Positions 18,395 to 28,223 of a stretch of 64,000 bases of DNA are shown here, in pieces. Made by a program: the position numbers and the translations under genes. The notes beneath the pieces were generated by a model. That model worked only from the letters and a program-made list of their open reading frames with translations. It made no database searches and was not told the DNA's origin. Position 1 is the stretch's first letter. Every line of letters starts with the position of its first letter. Source of the stretch: Desulfovibrio sp. (lineage in GTDB: Bacteria; Desulfobacterota; Desulfovibrionia; Desulfovibrionales; Desulfovibrionaceae); the NCBI RefSeq assembly GCF_009712225.1, contig NZ_WASP01000006.1, forward strand, positions 186,001 through 250,000. Reading direction: 5' to 3'.

Positions 18395-18940
18395 CTAGTC
18401 AGCCTGAATGTCGTACTGCTCCAGTTTGTCCCACACGGCGCTGATAACCATGGCCATAATGGCAGCAAGGCGCGCCTTGGCGTGGTCGTCCGGCGGGCTG
18501 GCCTGACCACGCAGGTTGGCAGCCTGCACTGCAAGCCGCTGGCAGAAAAGATCGGGGCACTGGGCCTGCTGTTCCTGCGCCAGCAGGGGCATGTACTGGG
18601 CAAAAGGGCCATCCACAAAGGCGTTGAGGGCTGCGTTGACTGCCTTCTCGTCGGCGCTGTCAAAACTACCGCTGGCGTCGGCCAGCAGGTTGCCGGTCTG
18701 CCGCAGGTAGGCCAGAAAAACCGTATTGGGCGCGTGCTGCATGATGGCAGCTGTAACCACGGCATGCACAAAGGCGCGCCATTCGGCGCAGAACATCTCC
18801 GCACCGGGGCCGGAAAGGTATTCCTCGGGCATTTGCGCACCGCTGGCCATGTTGATGATATCGGCGGTCTTGCTGTTGATCTGAAAGAGTATGCAGGCCG
18901 CTTCCAGCCCTTGTGCTGCGCTGAGCTGCTTTTTGGACAT
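18395..18940 (-). CDS. unknown helical protein downstream of queC
   Basis: A 181-residue soluble, mostly helical, Ala/Gln-rich protein with no signal peptide and no membrane segment. It has a few dispersed Cys residues (at about 16, 50, 128 and 132) that do not form a CxxC pair. No family recognised. Its ATG overlaps the queC stop by one base (TGATG), so it is expressed with queC. The context gives no clear function, and a link to queuosine synthesis is only a possibility. Real coding is supported by the tight coupling and the continuous frame. Confidence 0.75.
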   Translation of the reverse strand: MSKKQLSAAQGLEAACILFQINSKTADIINMASGAQMPEEYLSGPGAEMFCAEWRAFVHAVVTAAIMQHAPNTVFLAYLRQTGNLLADASGSFDSADEKAVNAALNAFVDGPFAQYMPLLAQEQQAQCPDLFCQRLAVQAANLRGQASPPDDHAKARLAAIMAMVISAVWDKLEQYDIQAD

Positions 18941-19695
18941 CAGGCTTTATCCTTCTGGCAGTTCTGGCCATCGGCCAGTGCTTGGTCGTAGGCCGCGTAG
19001 CCCGCTGCGCGCAAGCGGCAGGCCGGACATGTGCCGCAACCATAGCCCCAGGGTTCGCGCTGGCCGCGCTGGCCCAAGTAGCAGGTGTGGCTTTCTTCTA
19101 CAATCAGGTTTACCAGCGCATCGCCGCCCAACTCGCGGGCAAGCATCCAGGCGTCTTTTTTGCTGCGCCACATGAGGGGCGTGTGCAGGGTGTACTGCGC
19201 GTCCATGCCGCTGTTTACCGCCACCTGCATGGCCTTGATGCTGTCGTCGCGGCAGTCGGGGTAGCCGGAGTAATCGCTCTGGCAGACGCCCAGCACAATG
19301 TGACGGATATTTTTGGCATAGGCCCAGGCGGCCGCGTGCAGAATAAACATGAGGTTGCGGCCCGGCACAAAGGTGTTGGGCAGGCCGTTGGCTCCGTGCT
19401 CGTCGATGGGCGTGTCGGAGGTCAGGGCCGTGTCGGCCAGCTGGCGAAAAATATCAAGGTCGAGCAGGCAATCTGAGCCAAGACGCTCAGCCCACAGGGG
19501 GTTGAGCGCAGTAATGCCCTCGCGCACGCGCATGCGGCAGGCAAGCTCTACAGAGTGGCGTTGTCCGTAATCAAAACCCAGGGTGAATACCCGTTTGAAG
19601 CGACTGAGAGCCCAGGCAAGGCAGGTTGCGGAATCCTGCCCGCCAGAAAAAACAACGAGAGCCTGTTGTTCAAGCAGGGGGAAAGTAGTGTTCAT
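18940..19695 (-). CDS. queC: 7-cyano-7-deazaguanine (preQ0) synthase
   Basis: QueC converts 7-carboxy-7-deazaguanine to preQ0 with ammonia and ATP in queuosine biosynthesis. The N-terminal PP-loop is [17 protein letters not shown] (residues 14-30). Near the C terminus is the zinc site with four Cys, CYLG then [12 protein letters not shown]. The size, 251 aa, is slightly longer than average. The ATG overlaps the stop of the nuclease gene upstream (ATGA). No other queuosine gene lies in the window. Confidence 0.95.
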   Translation of the reverse strand: MNTTFPLLEQQALVVFSGGQDSATCLAWALSRFKRVFTLGFDYGQRHSVELACRMRVREGITALNPLWAERLGSDCLLDLDIFRQLADTALTSDTPIDEHGANGLPNTFVPGRNLMFILHAAAWAYAKNIRHIVLGVCQSDYSGYPDCRDDSIKAMQVAVNSGMDAQYTLHTPLMWRSKKDAWMLARELGGDALVNLIVEESHTCYLGQRGQREPWGYGCGTCPACRLRAAGYAAYDQALADGQNCQKDKA

Positions 19696-20438
19696 TTTGC
19701 ATCTGGCCAGAAGTTACAGGGCCGTGCCGGTGCGTACCCGGCCATAAACGCGTCCATAAGTGTGCCGAAAAACACGCGGTTACGCGGTTTGATGTGCTGC
19801 ACTTCGGCGCAGTCGGTGGGGAAAAAGCGCATGGATTCGCGGTTGCCGAGGTAGGTCTTTTTTGCGGCAGGCAGGGTGAGTATATGCGCCCACATGCCGC
19901 GTCGGGCGGCAATGGCCTCGTGCTGTAACTTGCGCAGCCTCTCCTGAAAATGAGAGTTCAGCTCGCTGTGAGGGTACACAAAGGCCGCGCCGTTGCGGAC
20001 CATGGTGTCTGAAAGCGAATGCCCGTCAGGCAGGATGACGTCGGCCACGATGCGGCCATAGTGGTCCTTGCCCTTGGGATCCACAGAAACAAGGCGCACT
20101 TCCTTGCCCTGGGCCAGATGCGTAAGCTGATCCATGGCCTCACGGGCATAGTATTGAGGTTTGCGTTTGCCGTGGTCCATTTCAGGGGCGTCAATGCCCG
20201 CCAGACGGACAGTGCGTCTGTCTGTAAGCTTGAGGGTGTCGCCGTCAAAGCATTTGGCAACCTTGCCTGTGGCAGCCTGTTGATCGGCAGCCGGGGCGAC
20301 GCTTGCTGCGCCCGTAAGCGCCAGCAGACACAAAAGAATCAGCGCAAAGACTTGCGCCGGGGTATGTTTTTTGCCAGCCAAAAATGAAGACCGGCTGAAA
20401 AGCTTTGGCATGTGGTTCAGCATGTGGGCTATGCTCAT
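19692..20438 (-). CDS. exported thermonuclease (SNase) with C-terminal Ada-like Cys module
   Basis: A 248-residue protein. An N-terminal signal or anchor segment ([19 protein letters not shown], about residues 30-50) precedes a staphylococcal-nuclease domain. SNase active-site residues appear in [19 protein letters not shown] and [10 protein letters not shown], and the last Arg-containing helix is RRGMWAHIL. After the domain, residues 195-248 read [20 protein letters not shown] and continue to [16 protein letters not shown] and ARPC, the pattern of the Ada-type metal-binding domain, though only two of its Cys remain. ATGs at 20423 and 20411 are alternative starts. Upstream is rpoD; the gene is coupled to queC. 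Confidence 0.85.
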   Translation of the reverse strand: MSIAHMLNHMPKLFSRSSFLAGKKHTPAQVFALILLCLLALTGAASVAPAADQQAATGKVAKCFDGDTLKLTDRRTVRLAGIDAPEMDHGKRKPQYYAREAMDQLTHLAQGKEVRLVSVDPKGKDHYGRIVADVILPDGHSLSDTMVRNGAAFVYPHSELNSHFQERLRKLQHEAIAARRGMWAHILTLPAAKKTYLGNRESMRFFPTDCAEVQHIKPRNRVFFGTLMDAFMAGYAPARPCNFWPDAK

Positions 20439-20525
20439 CCGTTGCTATCGGTGTGCGGAATGGCCTTTGGCTTCAAACCCCGCGCCGGCCCGCCAGAATC
20501 CCCTGCGGGGCAGGCACGATTACAA

Positions 20526-22295
20526 TCAGTTTTCGTAATAGGAACGCAGGGGTTGGCTGCGAACTGGGTGGCGAAGCTTGCGCAGGGCCTTGGCCTCGAT
20601 CTGCCGGATACGTTCACGTGTTACGTTGAAGAGCTTGCCCACTTCCTCAAGGGTGTGGTCGCTCTTTTCAGCAATGCCAAAGCGTTTGCGCAGTACCTGT
20701 TCCTCACGGGGGGTAAGGTCGGCCAGAACGGCGGCAAGCTGCTCGGAGAGCTTGGTATTGATGACTTCTTCAGCCGGTGCAACGGCCTTTTTGTCTTCAA
20801 TAAAGTCGCCGAGGCTCGAATCTTCTTCGTCGCCGATGGGCGTCTCGAGCGAGATGGGCTCCTTGGCGATCTTGAGCACTTTCTTGACCTTTTCCACCGG
20901 GTATTCCATACGCTCGGCGATTTCCTCGGGCGTGGGGTCGCGCCCCAGTTCCTGCACAAGGTAGCGTGAGGTGCGGATAAGCTTGTTGATGGTTTCGATC
21001 ATGTGCACGGGAATACGGATGGTGCGGGCCTGATCGGCAATGGCGCGGGTAATGGCCTGACGGATCCACCATGTGGCGTAGGTCGAGAACTTGTAGCCAC
21101 GCTGGTATTCAAACTTGTCCACGGCCTTCATGAGGCCGATGTTGCCTTCCTGGATAAGATCAAGGAACTGCAGGCCACGGTTGGTGTATTTTTTGGCAAT
21201 GGAAACAACCAGCCGCAGGTTGGAGCGGATAAGCTCCTGCTTGGCGCGCATGGCGGCGGTATTGCCGCGTTTGATGCGCCACAGCACTTCTTCAAGATCA
21301 GTGACGTTGTGGCAGCACTTTTCCTGCAGACGGCTGAGAATTTCGATCTTGCCGATGATCATTTCCTTGAACGAAAACAGCTCGTCCACACTCAGCTTTA
21401 GGTCGCGGGCCGCATCGTTGGGGTTCACCTCGCGCTTGTCCAGACCATCGAACATGGCCTGAATTTCTGCCTGGGTGCGCCCGGTGGAAAGAATGTAGGC
21501 CGAAAGGTCGCGCTGGCAGTTGTGCATCTGGCGCACGTAGTCTTCAACCGTTTCAATGATGCGGTCGATGAGCGTTTTTTCCAGCTTGATATCGCGCAGA
21601 CGTGTGACGATTTCGTCCTTGAAGCTGATGATTTCTTTCTGCACTGCGGTAACGCGGCGGTCCATGCAGGCGCAGGCGTCAAGCTTCTTGTAAATCTTGC
21701 GCTTTTTCTTGAAGGTCTGTTTTATTTCGTCCAGCAGCAAGATAACGCGGGTGCGCTGGTTCATTTCGTCTTCGCTGGGGTCGTCTTCTTCAATGGTTTT
21801 AACCACATCTTTCAGCTTGATGCGGTTCTGGCGCAGGTCTTCGCCAACATTGATGAGTTCTTCAACGGCCACAGGCACTTCAACCAGGGCGTACAGCACG
21901 TCCTGTTCGCCCATTTCGATCTTTTTGGCGATAACAACTTCGCCATCGCGGTCGAGCAGGGGCACGGCGCCCATTTCGCGCAGATACATGCGCACAGGGT
22001 CGGTGCTGCGCGAGGAATAATCAGCAGATTCCTCGTCTTCAGACAGATCCAGCGAACCTTCGGTAATGTCTTCGTCGGTTTCGGTAGCAGCAGCGGAAAT
22101 TTTTTTTCCGTCCTTTTCCGAATCCACAATGACAATTTCGAGCTGTTCAAAGATGCCGATTATTTCCTCAAATTGCTCAGGCGTGCTCATTTCAACGGGC
22201 AGGGCCTTGTTGACCTCTTCAAAGGTCAGAAAGCCCGCGCCCTTGCCTTTGGCAATAAGGGACTGTATCTGCTGGATATCTTTAAGATTGCTCAT
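20526..22295 (-). CDS. rpoD: primary sigma factor RpoD (sigma-70)
   Basis: The housekeeping sigma factor, 589 aa. Region 1.1 is at the N terminus, region 1.2 includes [16 protein letters not shown], the large non-conserved region spans about residues 130-340, region 2 has [20 protein letters not shown] and [17 protein letters not shown], region 3 begins [10 protein letters not shown], and region 4 ends with the helix-turn-helix [30 protein letters not shown] precedes the ATG. The start lies inside the dnaG 3' end (14-base overlap), the classical macromolecular-synthesis arrangement. Confidence 0.98.
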   Translation of the reverse strand: MSNLKDIQQIQSLIAKGKGAGFLTFEEVNKALPVEMSTPEQFEEIIGIFEQLEIVIVDSEKDGKKISAAATETDEDITEGSLDLSEDEESADYSSRSTDPVRMYLREMGAVPLLDRDGEVVIAKKIEMGEQDVLYALVEVPVAVEELINVGEDLRQNRIKLKDVVKTIEEDDPSEDEMNQRTRVILLLDEIKQTFKKKRKIYKKLDACACMDRRVTAVQKEIISFKDEIVTRLRDIKLEKTLIDRIIETVEDYVRQMHNCQRDLSAYILSTGRTQAEIQAMFDGLDKREVNPNDAARDLKLSVDELFSFKEMIIGKIEILSRLQEKCCHNVTDLEEVLWRIKRGNTAAMRAKQELIRSNLRLVVSIAKKYTNRGLQFLDLIQEGNIGLMKAVDKFEYQRGYKFSTYATWWIRQAITRAIADQARTIRIPVHMIETINKLIRTSRYLVQELGRDPTPEEIAERMEYPVEKVKKVLKIAKEPISLETPIGDEEDSSLGDFIEDKKAVAPAEEVINTKLSEQLAAVLADLTPREEQVLRKRFGIAEKSDHTLEEVGKLFNVTRERIRQIEAKALRKLRHPVRSQPLRSYYEN

Positions 22296-24015
22296 GCCCT
22301 TTCTCCAAGGTTTCCTTAAGTGCGCGAAGATAATCTAAATCAGCTTCAAAGTCACCTATGCCGGTATTGGCCCGCATGGCCGCCGACAGTGAGGATGCCT
22401 GAGCTGAAGCGTAATATCGGTCTAGCGACTGTCGCAATAATTCCAGTTCTTTTTCGCCACTGTCGCACGGGGCAGCCTCTGGGCCACGACTTTTGCACCA
22501 GAAGTTTTTTTCCCGTTCGTCCAGCTGGTAAAACACTTCTTCCGGGCCGTAGGTTTCAATCTTGTCCCACAGCCGCCGGGCAATTTCAGACCTCAGGGCA
22601 AGGTCTGCCCCCATTTCCTGCATGTCGCGCAGGCGGTGGGGGTATCGCACGGCAAACAACATTATTTCGCGATCGCGTATATTCTGGCGCGACCGTGTGG
22701 TTGATAAAGCCTGTGGCTGACCTTCCTTACGCTGCCCGCGCGTACCGGCCAGGCCTTCGCGCAGGTCAGCTTCTGAAAGCTGCAGATGCGCCGCCAGCCG
22801 TGAAATATACGGGCTGATGAGCTCGGGAATATCAAGCTGACGCAAAAAATTGCGCGCCCATTCCACTGTTTCGCGCGGGGCAAGGGCCTTGAGCACATCC
22901 ACACAAAAACGCAGGCCGTCTGGGGCCTGTGTCTGCAATGCCTCAAAGGCTTCACGGCCTTGGCCGCGCAGCAAACTGTCTATGTCTTCGCCTTCGGGCA
23001 TGATCACCACGCTGCACGAAAGGCCGCGTGTAAGCAGCATTTCGCAGGAGCGCAGGGCTGCCTTGCGTCCGGCGCGGTCGCCGTCGAACAGCAGCGTCAT
23101 CTGCGATGCAAAACCCGAAAGGCGTTTTATCTGTTCCGGAGTAAGGGCCGTGCCCAGCACACCAACAGCATTGTCGTAGCCGAACTGGTGCAGGGTAAGC
23201 ACGTCCATGTACCCCTCTGTCAACAACGCGCGGCCCTTGGTAACAATACCGCGCCGCGCCTGCGCCAGCCCGTAAAGGTGCTCCCCCTTTTTATACAGGG
23301 GCGTGTCGGCGCTGTTGATATACTTGGCTTCTTCCTCATCGGCGATAATACGGCCGCCAAAGGCGATAATCTGGTTTGACAGGCTCTTGATGGGAAAGAT
23401 GAGTCGCCCGCGAAACCTGTCGTATGGTCGCCCGCCGCTCGATTGCCCCACAAGCCCGGCCTCTGCGGCCATGCGCAGGTCAAAACCCGCGCGACGCAGG
23501 GCATCGGCCAGCGACTGCCACTCGCGCCGGGCCCAGCCAAGGCCAAAGCGCTGTACTATCTCATCGCTCAAACCGCGTTTTTCTATATACCGCCTGCATT
23601 CTTCAGCTTCGGGACTTTCCAGCGCCGAGGCAAAGTGACCTGCGGCCAGCTCGTACATGCGCAGCATCTGCTGACGTGCCGAGCGCTGCTTGCGTTCCTG
23701 CCCGTCGCGCTGTGGATCTCGCGGGCCGCGATCAATGGTAACGCCCGCTTCACCGGCCAGCTGTTCAAGTGTTTCTTTGAAATCAAGCCCGTTGATGCGG
23801 CTGTAAAAATCAAAAATATCGCCAGAAGCGTGGCAGCCAAAACAGTAAAAAAGCCCCTGATCCTCGTTTACAGAAAAGGAAGGCTTGGTTTCCTGGTGGA
23901 AGGGGCAGGGCGCAACCCAGCGCGGCCCGTTGCGTTTGAGCTCCACATAGCGGCGCACAACGTCAACAATATTAAGGCGCTCCTTGATGGCGCGAATTGC
24001 GTCCCTCGACTGCAT
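22282..24015 (-). CDS. dnaG: DNA primase
   Basis: DnaG makes RNA primers for replication. The N-terminal CHC2 zinc finger is [17 protein letters not shown] followed by [11 protein letters not shown] (residues 38-65). The TOPRIM domain contains [20 protein letters not shown] and [16 protein letters not shown] helical C-terminal part would bind DnaB. The length of 577 aa is normal. The ATG has only a weak Shine-Dalgarno, and a gap of 18 bases separates it from mutS2. It is followed by rpoD with overlap. Confidence 0.97.
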   Translation of the reverse strand: MQSRDAIRAIKERLNIVDVVRRYVELKRNGPRWVAPCPFHQETKPSFSVNEDQGLFYCFGCHASGDIFDFYSRINGLDFKETLEQLAGEAGVTIDRGPRDPQRDGQERKQRSARQQMLRMYELAAGHFASALESPEAEECRRYIEKRGLSDEIVQRFGLGWARREWQSLADALRRAGFDLRMAAEAGLVGQSSGGRPYDRFRGRLIFPIKSLSNQIIAFGGRIIADEEEAKYINSADTPLYKKGEHLYGLAQARRGIVTKGRALLTEGYMDVLTLHQFGYDNAVGVLGTALTPEQIKRLSGFASQMTLLFDGDRAGRKAALRSCEMLLTRGLSCSVVIMPEGEDIDSLLRGQGREAFEALQTQAPDGLRFCVDVLKALAPRETVEWARNFLRQLDIPELISPYISRLAAHLQLSEADLREGLAGTRGQRKEGQPQALSTTRSRQNIRDREIMLFAVRYPHRLRDMQEMGADLALRSEIARRLWDKIETYGPEEVFYQLDEREKNFWCKSRGPEAAPCDSGEKELELLRQSLDRYYASAQASSLSAAMRANTGIGDFEADLDYLRALKETLEKGHEQS

Positions 24016-24033
24016 GGGTCACACGCCTGCGTG

Positions 24034-26445
24034 TTATCTAAAGTTCACAATGGTCATGCCGTCGCCGCCACGGTCTTCGGGCGCGAGGGCAAAATGCCCC
24101 ACAGCCGGAAAGCCGCGCAGAAAATCGTGCACCTGACGGCGCAGAGCGCCAGTACCTCTGCCGTGTACCACTTCCACCTCTGAAAAACCTGCAAGCAGTG
24201 CCTTGTCCATAAAGCGTTCCAGTTCCGCAAGGGCCACATCGGCCCGCATGCCGCGCATATCAAGGCGCAGCGAGGCACCCTCGCCGCCAGAGTTGCGGCC
24301 AACCACACCCCGAGTGGCAACCTTGGTCTGCGGTGCGGCGGTCTGGCCGGGCACGCGCAGGGCCTTCATTTCAGCCCACAGGTTCACACCGTTCATCTCA
24401 AGGCGCACACGACCTCGGCGTTCGTCCACATCGGTGATCACGCCGTGCTTGTTAAATACGGTGTGCAGCACCTGTTGCCCAGCGGTGAAGGTCTGGGGCT
24501 GGGGCAGTACAGACTGGCCTTCTGCTGCTTCGTCCTGTGCGGGAGCCAGCGAGGCCCGCAGGCGCGACATTTCTTTGAGCGCCTGCTTGTGGGTGGCGCG
24601 GCCTTCTTTCCACGCGCGCATGAGTTCGCCAGCCTTGGTGCGCACCTCGTCGTGCAGGCGTGTGCGTTCCCTGTCCAGCTTTTCGCGCAGGTCCTGCGTC
24701 TGACGACGGGTTTTTTCCTGCTCACGCTTGAGCTCGGCCAGTTCTTCCTCTCGCGTGGCGGCCAAGTCGTTGAGCCTGCCCAGCAGGGCCGTGGCGTCCT
24801 GACCATCCTGCAACAGATAATGTTCCGCCCTGCGCACAATGCTTTCCGCCAGGCCGTGCTCACGCGCCACGTCCAGAGCCTGGCTGGCTCCCACCTGATC
24901 GTAGGCCAGCCGGAACAGGGGCTTTTTGCTTTGCGGATCAAACAGCATGGAGGCCGCCCGTGCGCCTTCGCGCGTGAGGGCATAGCTCTTGAGCGCAGGA
25001 AAATGCGTGGCCGACAGAACAAAGGTATGTTTGTCCAGCAATTCGTCAAGTACGGCCTGAGCAAGGGCAGCGCCCTGAGCCGGGTCTGTGCCCGCGCCAA
25101 ATTCGTCGAGCAGCACAAGGCTGCTGGCGTCAAGATGCTTCCAGGCTTTGGCAAGGTGCTCTATCTGGGCGGTAAAGGTAGAAACATTGTCGGCAAGACT
25201 CTGTTCGTCGCCGATAAAGGCATCAAGCCTGCTGAACCATGGCAGGTGCGAACCCGCGCCCACGGGCACGGGCAGACCGCTCAGGGTCATGGCCGCGATA
25301 AGCCCAAGGGTTTTGAGGCATACCGTTTTGCCGCCCGCGTTGCCGCCGGTGATAACCAGGGCGCGCTCGCCGGGGCGCAGCACAATATCAAGGGGGCGTA
25401 CCCGACTCTGGGCACTTGTTGCAGCGCTGGTTCTGGAATCCTTGTTTTTGTCGCTGGCGGCTTCGGCAACGCGATTGAGCAGCAGCAGAGGGTGGCGGGC
25501 ATCAAGCAGTTGAATGCCCTCGGCCACGGGCGTAAGCGGCAGGCAGCGGCCATCGTACAGGGCGGCCAGCTTGCGCTTGGCCTGCAAAACGTCGAGCTGA
25601 GCCAGCAGCTCAAGGGCCGCCCGCGCGCCGGGCAGTTCCGCCTCGAGCAGGCTGCGCATGTAGAGCAGAACTTTGCGTTCTTCTTCTCTTTCTTCGCGTT
25701 TCAGTTCCTGCAGTCGGTTGTTGATCTCAACCAGAAACATGGGTTCAAAATAGCAGGTTTCGCCCGTTTGCGACCAGTCGTGGATGATGCCCTGCATGCG
25801 GCCCTTGAAGTTGGCCTTGAGGGGCAGCACGTAGCGGTCGGACGAGAGTGTCATGAACTCGTCCTGCAGGTAGGCCAGCATGTTGTACTGCATGGCAAAG
25901 TCCTTGACCTTGCGCATGCAGCTCTGGTGCAGACGGCGCAGTTCGCCGCGCAGGCGGTAGAGCTCGGGCGAGCTTTCGTCGCGCAGCAGACCGTCATCTG
26001 AAATACAGCGCAGCAGGGCCGCCGTGAGCTGTACGGGCAGGGGAGAGCCGTCGGCCATGGCCAGCAGGTGCGGCCAGCGGGTGGCGGCTTCGGGCTGGGC
26101 TATGGAGGCGTGGGCCTCCTTGGCGAGGTGCAGCACTTCTCGCAGTGCCCAAAAGGCGTCCACATCGGGCTGAAAGGTATGAGCGCGGCTTGATTCTGCC
26201 GCACGCAAAAGGCCGCTTACATCAGGAAAAGCGCAAACGCAGAACACCGCGCCGCCCGTGGCGGGACGGCTGGACCAGTCTGCGGCTTCTTCATAGATAC
26301 GGGTGGCGAGGGTAACGGCTTCCGCATCTTCCAGCGGGGCAATGGCCTCTGCGCGTTCGCGCCCCACGCCAGAAAGGCACAGAGCGGCGAGTTGATCGGC
26401 AATGCGGTTAAATTCGAGGGCGTTGAGCGTGCGGGCGTGGATCAT
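24034..26445 (-). CDS. mutS2: endonuclease MutS2
   Basis: An 803-residue MutS2 that lacks the mismatch-recognition domain of MutS. The core and clamp region is followed by the ABC-type ATPase with Walker A ITGGNAGGKTVCLKTLG near residue 365 and Walker B SLVLLDEFGAGTDPAQGAAL. A coiled coil (about 530-640) and a C-terminal Smr nuclease domain follow (LDMRGMRADVALAELERF, VHGRGTGALRRQVHDFL). Family roles are anti-recombination and rescue of collided ribosomes. It is placed between yqeY and dnaG, an insertion into the usual rpsU-dnaG-rpoD order. Confidence 0.95.
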   Translation of the reverse strand: MIHARTLNALEFNRIADQLAALCLSGVGRERAEAIAPLEDAEAVTLATRIYEEAADWSSRPATGGAVFCVCAFPDVSGLLRAAESSRAHTFQPDVDAFWALREVLHLAKEAHASIAQPEAATRWPHLLAMADGSPLPVQLTAALLRCISDDGLLRDESSPELYRLRGELRRLHQSCMRKVKDFAMQYNMLAYLQDEFMTLSSDRYVLPLKANFKGRMQGIIHDWSQTGETCYFEPMFLVEINNRLQELKREEREEERKVLLYMRSLLEAELPGARAALELLAQLDVLQAKRKLAALYDGRCLPLTPVAEGIQLLDARHPLLLLNRVAEAASDKNKDSRTSAATSAQSRVRPLDIVLRPGERALVITGGNAGGKTVCLKTLGLIAAMTLSGLPVPVGAGSHLPWFSRLDAFIGDEQSLADNVSTFTAQIEHLAKAWKHLDASSLVLLDEFGAGTDPAQGAALAQAVLDELLDKHTFVLSATHFPALKSYALTREGARAASMLFDPQSKKPLFRLAYDQVGASQALDVAREHGLAESIVRRAEHYLLQDGQDATALLGRLNDLAATREEELAELKREQEKTRRQTQDLREKLDRERTRLHDEVRTKAGELMRAWKEGRATHKQALKEMSRLRASLAPAQDEAAEGQSVLPQPQTFTAGQQVLHTVFNKHGVITDVDERRGRVRLEMNGVNLWAEMKALRVPGQTAAPQTKVATRGVVGRNSGGEGASLRLDMRGMRADVALAELERFMDKALLAGFSEVEVVHGRGTGALRRQVHDFLRGFPAVGHFALAPEDRGGDGMTIVNFR

Positions 26446-26726
26446 GCGATAACTGCCTTAAAGCGTTGGGGTTACGCGCAAAAAAGCGCGCTTGCCCGTG
26501 TTGCGGTCATAAAAGTCGTGAACCGTCGGGGCTCAGGCGTGCGCAAACGCAATGCCGCCCAGAGGGCGCGTCAAAGCATGGCGCGCGCGGTCAGGCAGCC
26601 GCCCCAAGGGCGTAAGCAGGCTGTACAAGGCTGTTTGCTCCAAGACGCAACGACTCCCGCAAGATTGCATGCCAACTCAAAACGGGACACGGAAAGGGGG
26701 CCTGCCCCTTGAAAAAAGGCCGGAAC
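26446..26726. other. 281-base gap between yqeY and mutS2
   Basis: I see no supported gene here. On the minus strand, just past yqeY, there is a weak hairpin (AAGGGG / CCCCTT) that could end the yqeY transcript. Short minus-strand frames exist (for example 26670-26533) but lack ribosome-binding sites and family resemblance. A mutS2 promoter could not be assigned. Confidence 0.5.
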
Positions 26727-27194
26727 CTAGGGCTGCAGGCGTTTCTTGACCGCTTCGGAAAGGGCTTTGCCATCTACGCGGCCCTTGTGGCCCGCCATGA
26801 TGGCAGAGATGACCTTGCCCATATCCTTGGGCGAAGTAGCGCCCACCTCGGCCACAGTGGCGTCGATAAGGGCCGCAAGTTCTTCAGCCGACAGGGGCTT
26901 GGGCAGATATTCCTTGAGAATAACAAGCTCTGCGGCTTCCTTGTCAGCCAGATCTGTGCGGCCAGCAGCCGTGAACTGGTCGATGGAATCCTGCCTCTGC
27001 TTGCCTTCCTTGATGATGAGATCAAGCATTTCCTCATCGGCAAGGCTGCCGCCGGGACGCCTGAGATCCACCAGGCGATTTTTTACCGCCGTTTTGAGAA
27101 GGCGCAGCACGGTAAGGCGCACACTGTCCTTGGCCTTGTAGGCAAGGATGTAGTCTTTTTCGATCTGCTCAAAAAGCGTGGTGGTGACGGTCAT
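26727..27194 (-). CDS. yqeY: GatB/YqeY domain protein
   Basis: A 155-residue YqeY-family protein with the sequence TTLFEQIEKDYILAYKAKD at the start, LRLLKTAVKNRLVDLRRP in the first domain, and the tRNA-amidotransferase-like C-terminal helical domain containing ATSPKDMGKVISAIMAGHKG. The family is related to the tail of GatB but its own function is not settled. The frame is open upstream, but the ATG at 27194 matches the family length. It follows rpsU after a strong hairpin; the rpsU-yqeY-dnaG-rpoD order is frequent in bacteria. Confidence 0.92.
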   Translation of the reverse strand: MTVTTTLFEQIEKDYILAYKAKDSVRLTVLRLLKTAVKNRLVDLRRPGGSLADEEMLDLIIKEGKQRQDSIDQFTAAGRTDLADKEAAELVILKEYLPKPLSAEELAALIDATVAEVGATSPKDMGKVISAIMAGHKGRVDGKALSEAVKKRLQP

Positions 27195-27224
27195 GGCGGT
27201 GGTGGGGTGAAGGGTGGAGAAAAG

Positions 27225-27257
27225 CAGAAAACGCGGGAAGCCCCAGGGGCCTCCCGC
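27225..27257 (-). terminator. rpsU-yqeY attenuator or terminator
   Basis: Read on the minus strand: GCGGGAGGCCCC, a one-base loop region, GGGGCTTCCCGC, then GTTTTCTGCTTTT. One mismatch. It lies 90 bases past rpsU and 30 before yqeY, the position of the attenuator that sets high S21 over primase levels in enterobacterial macromolecular-synthesis operons. Confidence 0.65.
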
Positions 27258-27349
27258 ATAACTGGCCGAATGAACGGTGCGATGGCTGGCATCGCGCGGC
27301 CTGCCGCATTGTCGAGCGGTGCTCTTCAATGGGCACCAGGCAGAAATGC

Positions 27350-27553
27350 CTAGGCCATGTTCATCTTCCTGATTTTTTTCATCAGCCGCTTCCGGGCGGC
27401 GGCCTTCTTCTTTTTGCGCATAACGCTGGGCTTTTCGTAGTGCTGGCGCTTCTTCATTTCAGAAAGAACGCCCGCCTTTTCTACCTGCTTCTTAAAGCGG
27501 CGCAGTGCGATGTCGAAGTTATAGTCGTCGTCGTTAAGAAAAACTCCGGGCAA
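27350..27553 (-). CDS. rpsU: 30S ribosomal protein S21 (TTG start)
   Basis: The small basic ribosomal protein S21, 67 aa. The family core [19 protein letters not shown] is followed by the Lys/Arg tail [16 protein letters not shown]. The best start is TTG at 27553, giving [14 protein letters not shown], the expected N terminus. It is preceded at good spacing by AAGGGGGTGAT, almost the full anti-Shine-Dalgarno complement. An ATG at 27652 would add 33 unrelated residues. First gene of the macromolecular-synthesis cluster. Confidence 0.92.
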   Translation of the reverse strand: MPGVFLNDDDYNFDIALRRFKKQVEKAGVLSEMKKRQHYEKPSVMRKKKKAAARKRLMKKIRKMNMA

Positions 27554-27617
27554 GAAAATCACCCCCTTCGGCGGTGGGGCACGATCAAAGACCATGGCCC
27601 TCAAAATATGAACTGCT

Positions 27618-27646
27618 CTTGTAGCCTTCACTTGGCAAAAAGGCAA
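27618..27646 (-). promoter_or_regulatory. candidate sigma-70 promoter of rpsU
   Basis: On the minus strand: TTGCCT, 17-bp spacer, TACAAG. It gives a leader of about 58 nt to the TTG start of S21. Confidence 0.4.
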
Positions 27647-27801
27647 GTCCAAAGAGCGGAAAAATGAATATTTTTCCTTACCGGCTCTTGTCCCTCGCGC
27701 CTTTGTACCATGTGCAGCGTCAGAGCCTGCGAAACGGGGCTACGCCCGGCGGGCCTCCCCATGGCAACAGCCATGGGCAACGGTCACGCGTCGGCTGGCG
27801 C

Positions 27802-27832
27802 AAAAAAAGCCGTTACGCTCAGGCGTAACGGC
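27802..27832 (-). terminator. intrinsic terminator of the HU gene
   Basis: A perfect 10-bp stem (GCCGTTACGC / GCGTAACGGC) with a four-base loop. On the minus strand it is followed by seven T's, and it starts nine bases past the HU stop. Confidence 0.9.
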
Positions 27833-27840
27833 TCAAAAAG

Positions 27841-28113
27841 CTAGTTCAGGGAGTCCTTGAGCATCTTGCCGGGACGGAATTTGAGAATCTTGCAGGCAGG
27901 GATGGTGAGCGTGTCGCCCGTGCGGGGGTTGCGGCCCTGGCGAGCTTTGCGCGTTTCAACCGCAAAAGTGCCAAACCCCGTGAGGGTCAGTTTGGATTCT
28001 TTGACAAGTGCGTCTTCTACAGAACCAAGAAAGGCATTAAGGGCACGCTCAGCAGCAGCCTTGGTCAGATTTGCCTTGGCGGCAATTTTTTCAACCAGAT
28101 CAGCTTTAGTCAT
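27841..28113 (-). CDS. hup: HU-family DNA-binding protein
   Basis: A 90-residue nucleoid protein that bends DNA as a dimer. It opens [20 protein letters not shown] and carries the family signature [20 protein letters not shown], ending in the helix [15 protein letters not shown]. The sequence is HU-like rather than clearly IHF. The start at 28113 has AGGAGG upstream; an earlier in-frame ATG would add 25 atypical residues. It is monocistronic with its own terminator. Confidence 0.95.
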   Translation of the reverse strand: MTKADLVEKIAAKANLTKAAAERALNAFLGSVEDALVKESKLTLTGFGTFAVETRKARQGRNPRTGDTLTIPACKILKFRPGKMLKDSLN

Positions 28114-28223
28114 CAGCACATCCTCCTGAAAAATTTCCCCGGCTTGAGTTTCTGCCAGCAAGCAAGAACGGCAAAGGCCGCCATGCATTACGTTTAAAAG
28201 ACAGTGGCTAAACTCAAAACTTT

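Noticed and set aside
26533..26670. Minus-strand ORF of about 45 codons between yqeY and mutS2, followed in frame by a further 24 codons after a stop
   Set aside because: It looked briefly like a decayed gene because the same frame resumes after the stop, but I recognise no family, there is no ribosome-binding site, and random GC-rich sequence gives such frames often.
27225..27257. Possible RNase-type processing site like that in the E. coli macromolecular-synthesis operon
   Set aside because: The hairpin is real, but I cannot tell attenuator from processing site by sequence alone, so it is listed only as attenuator or terminator.
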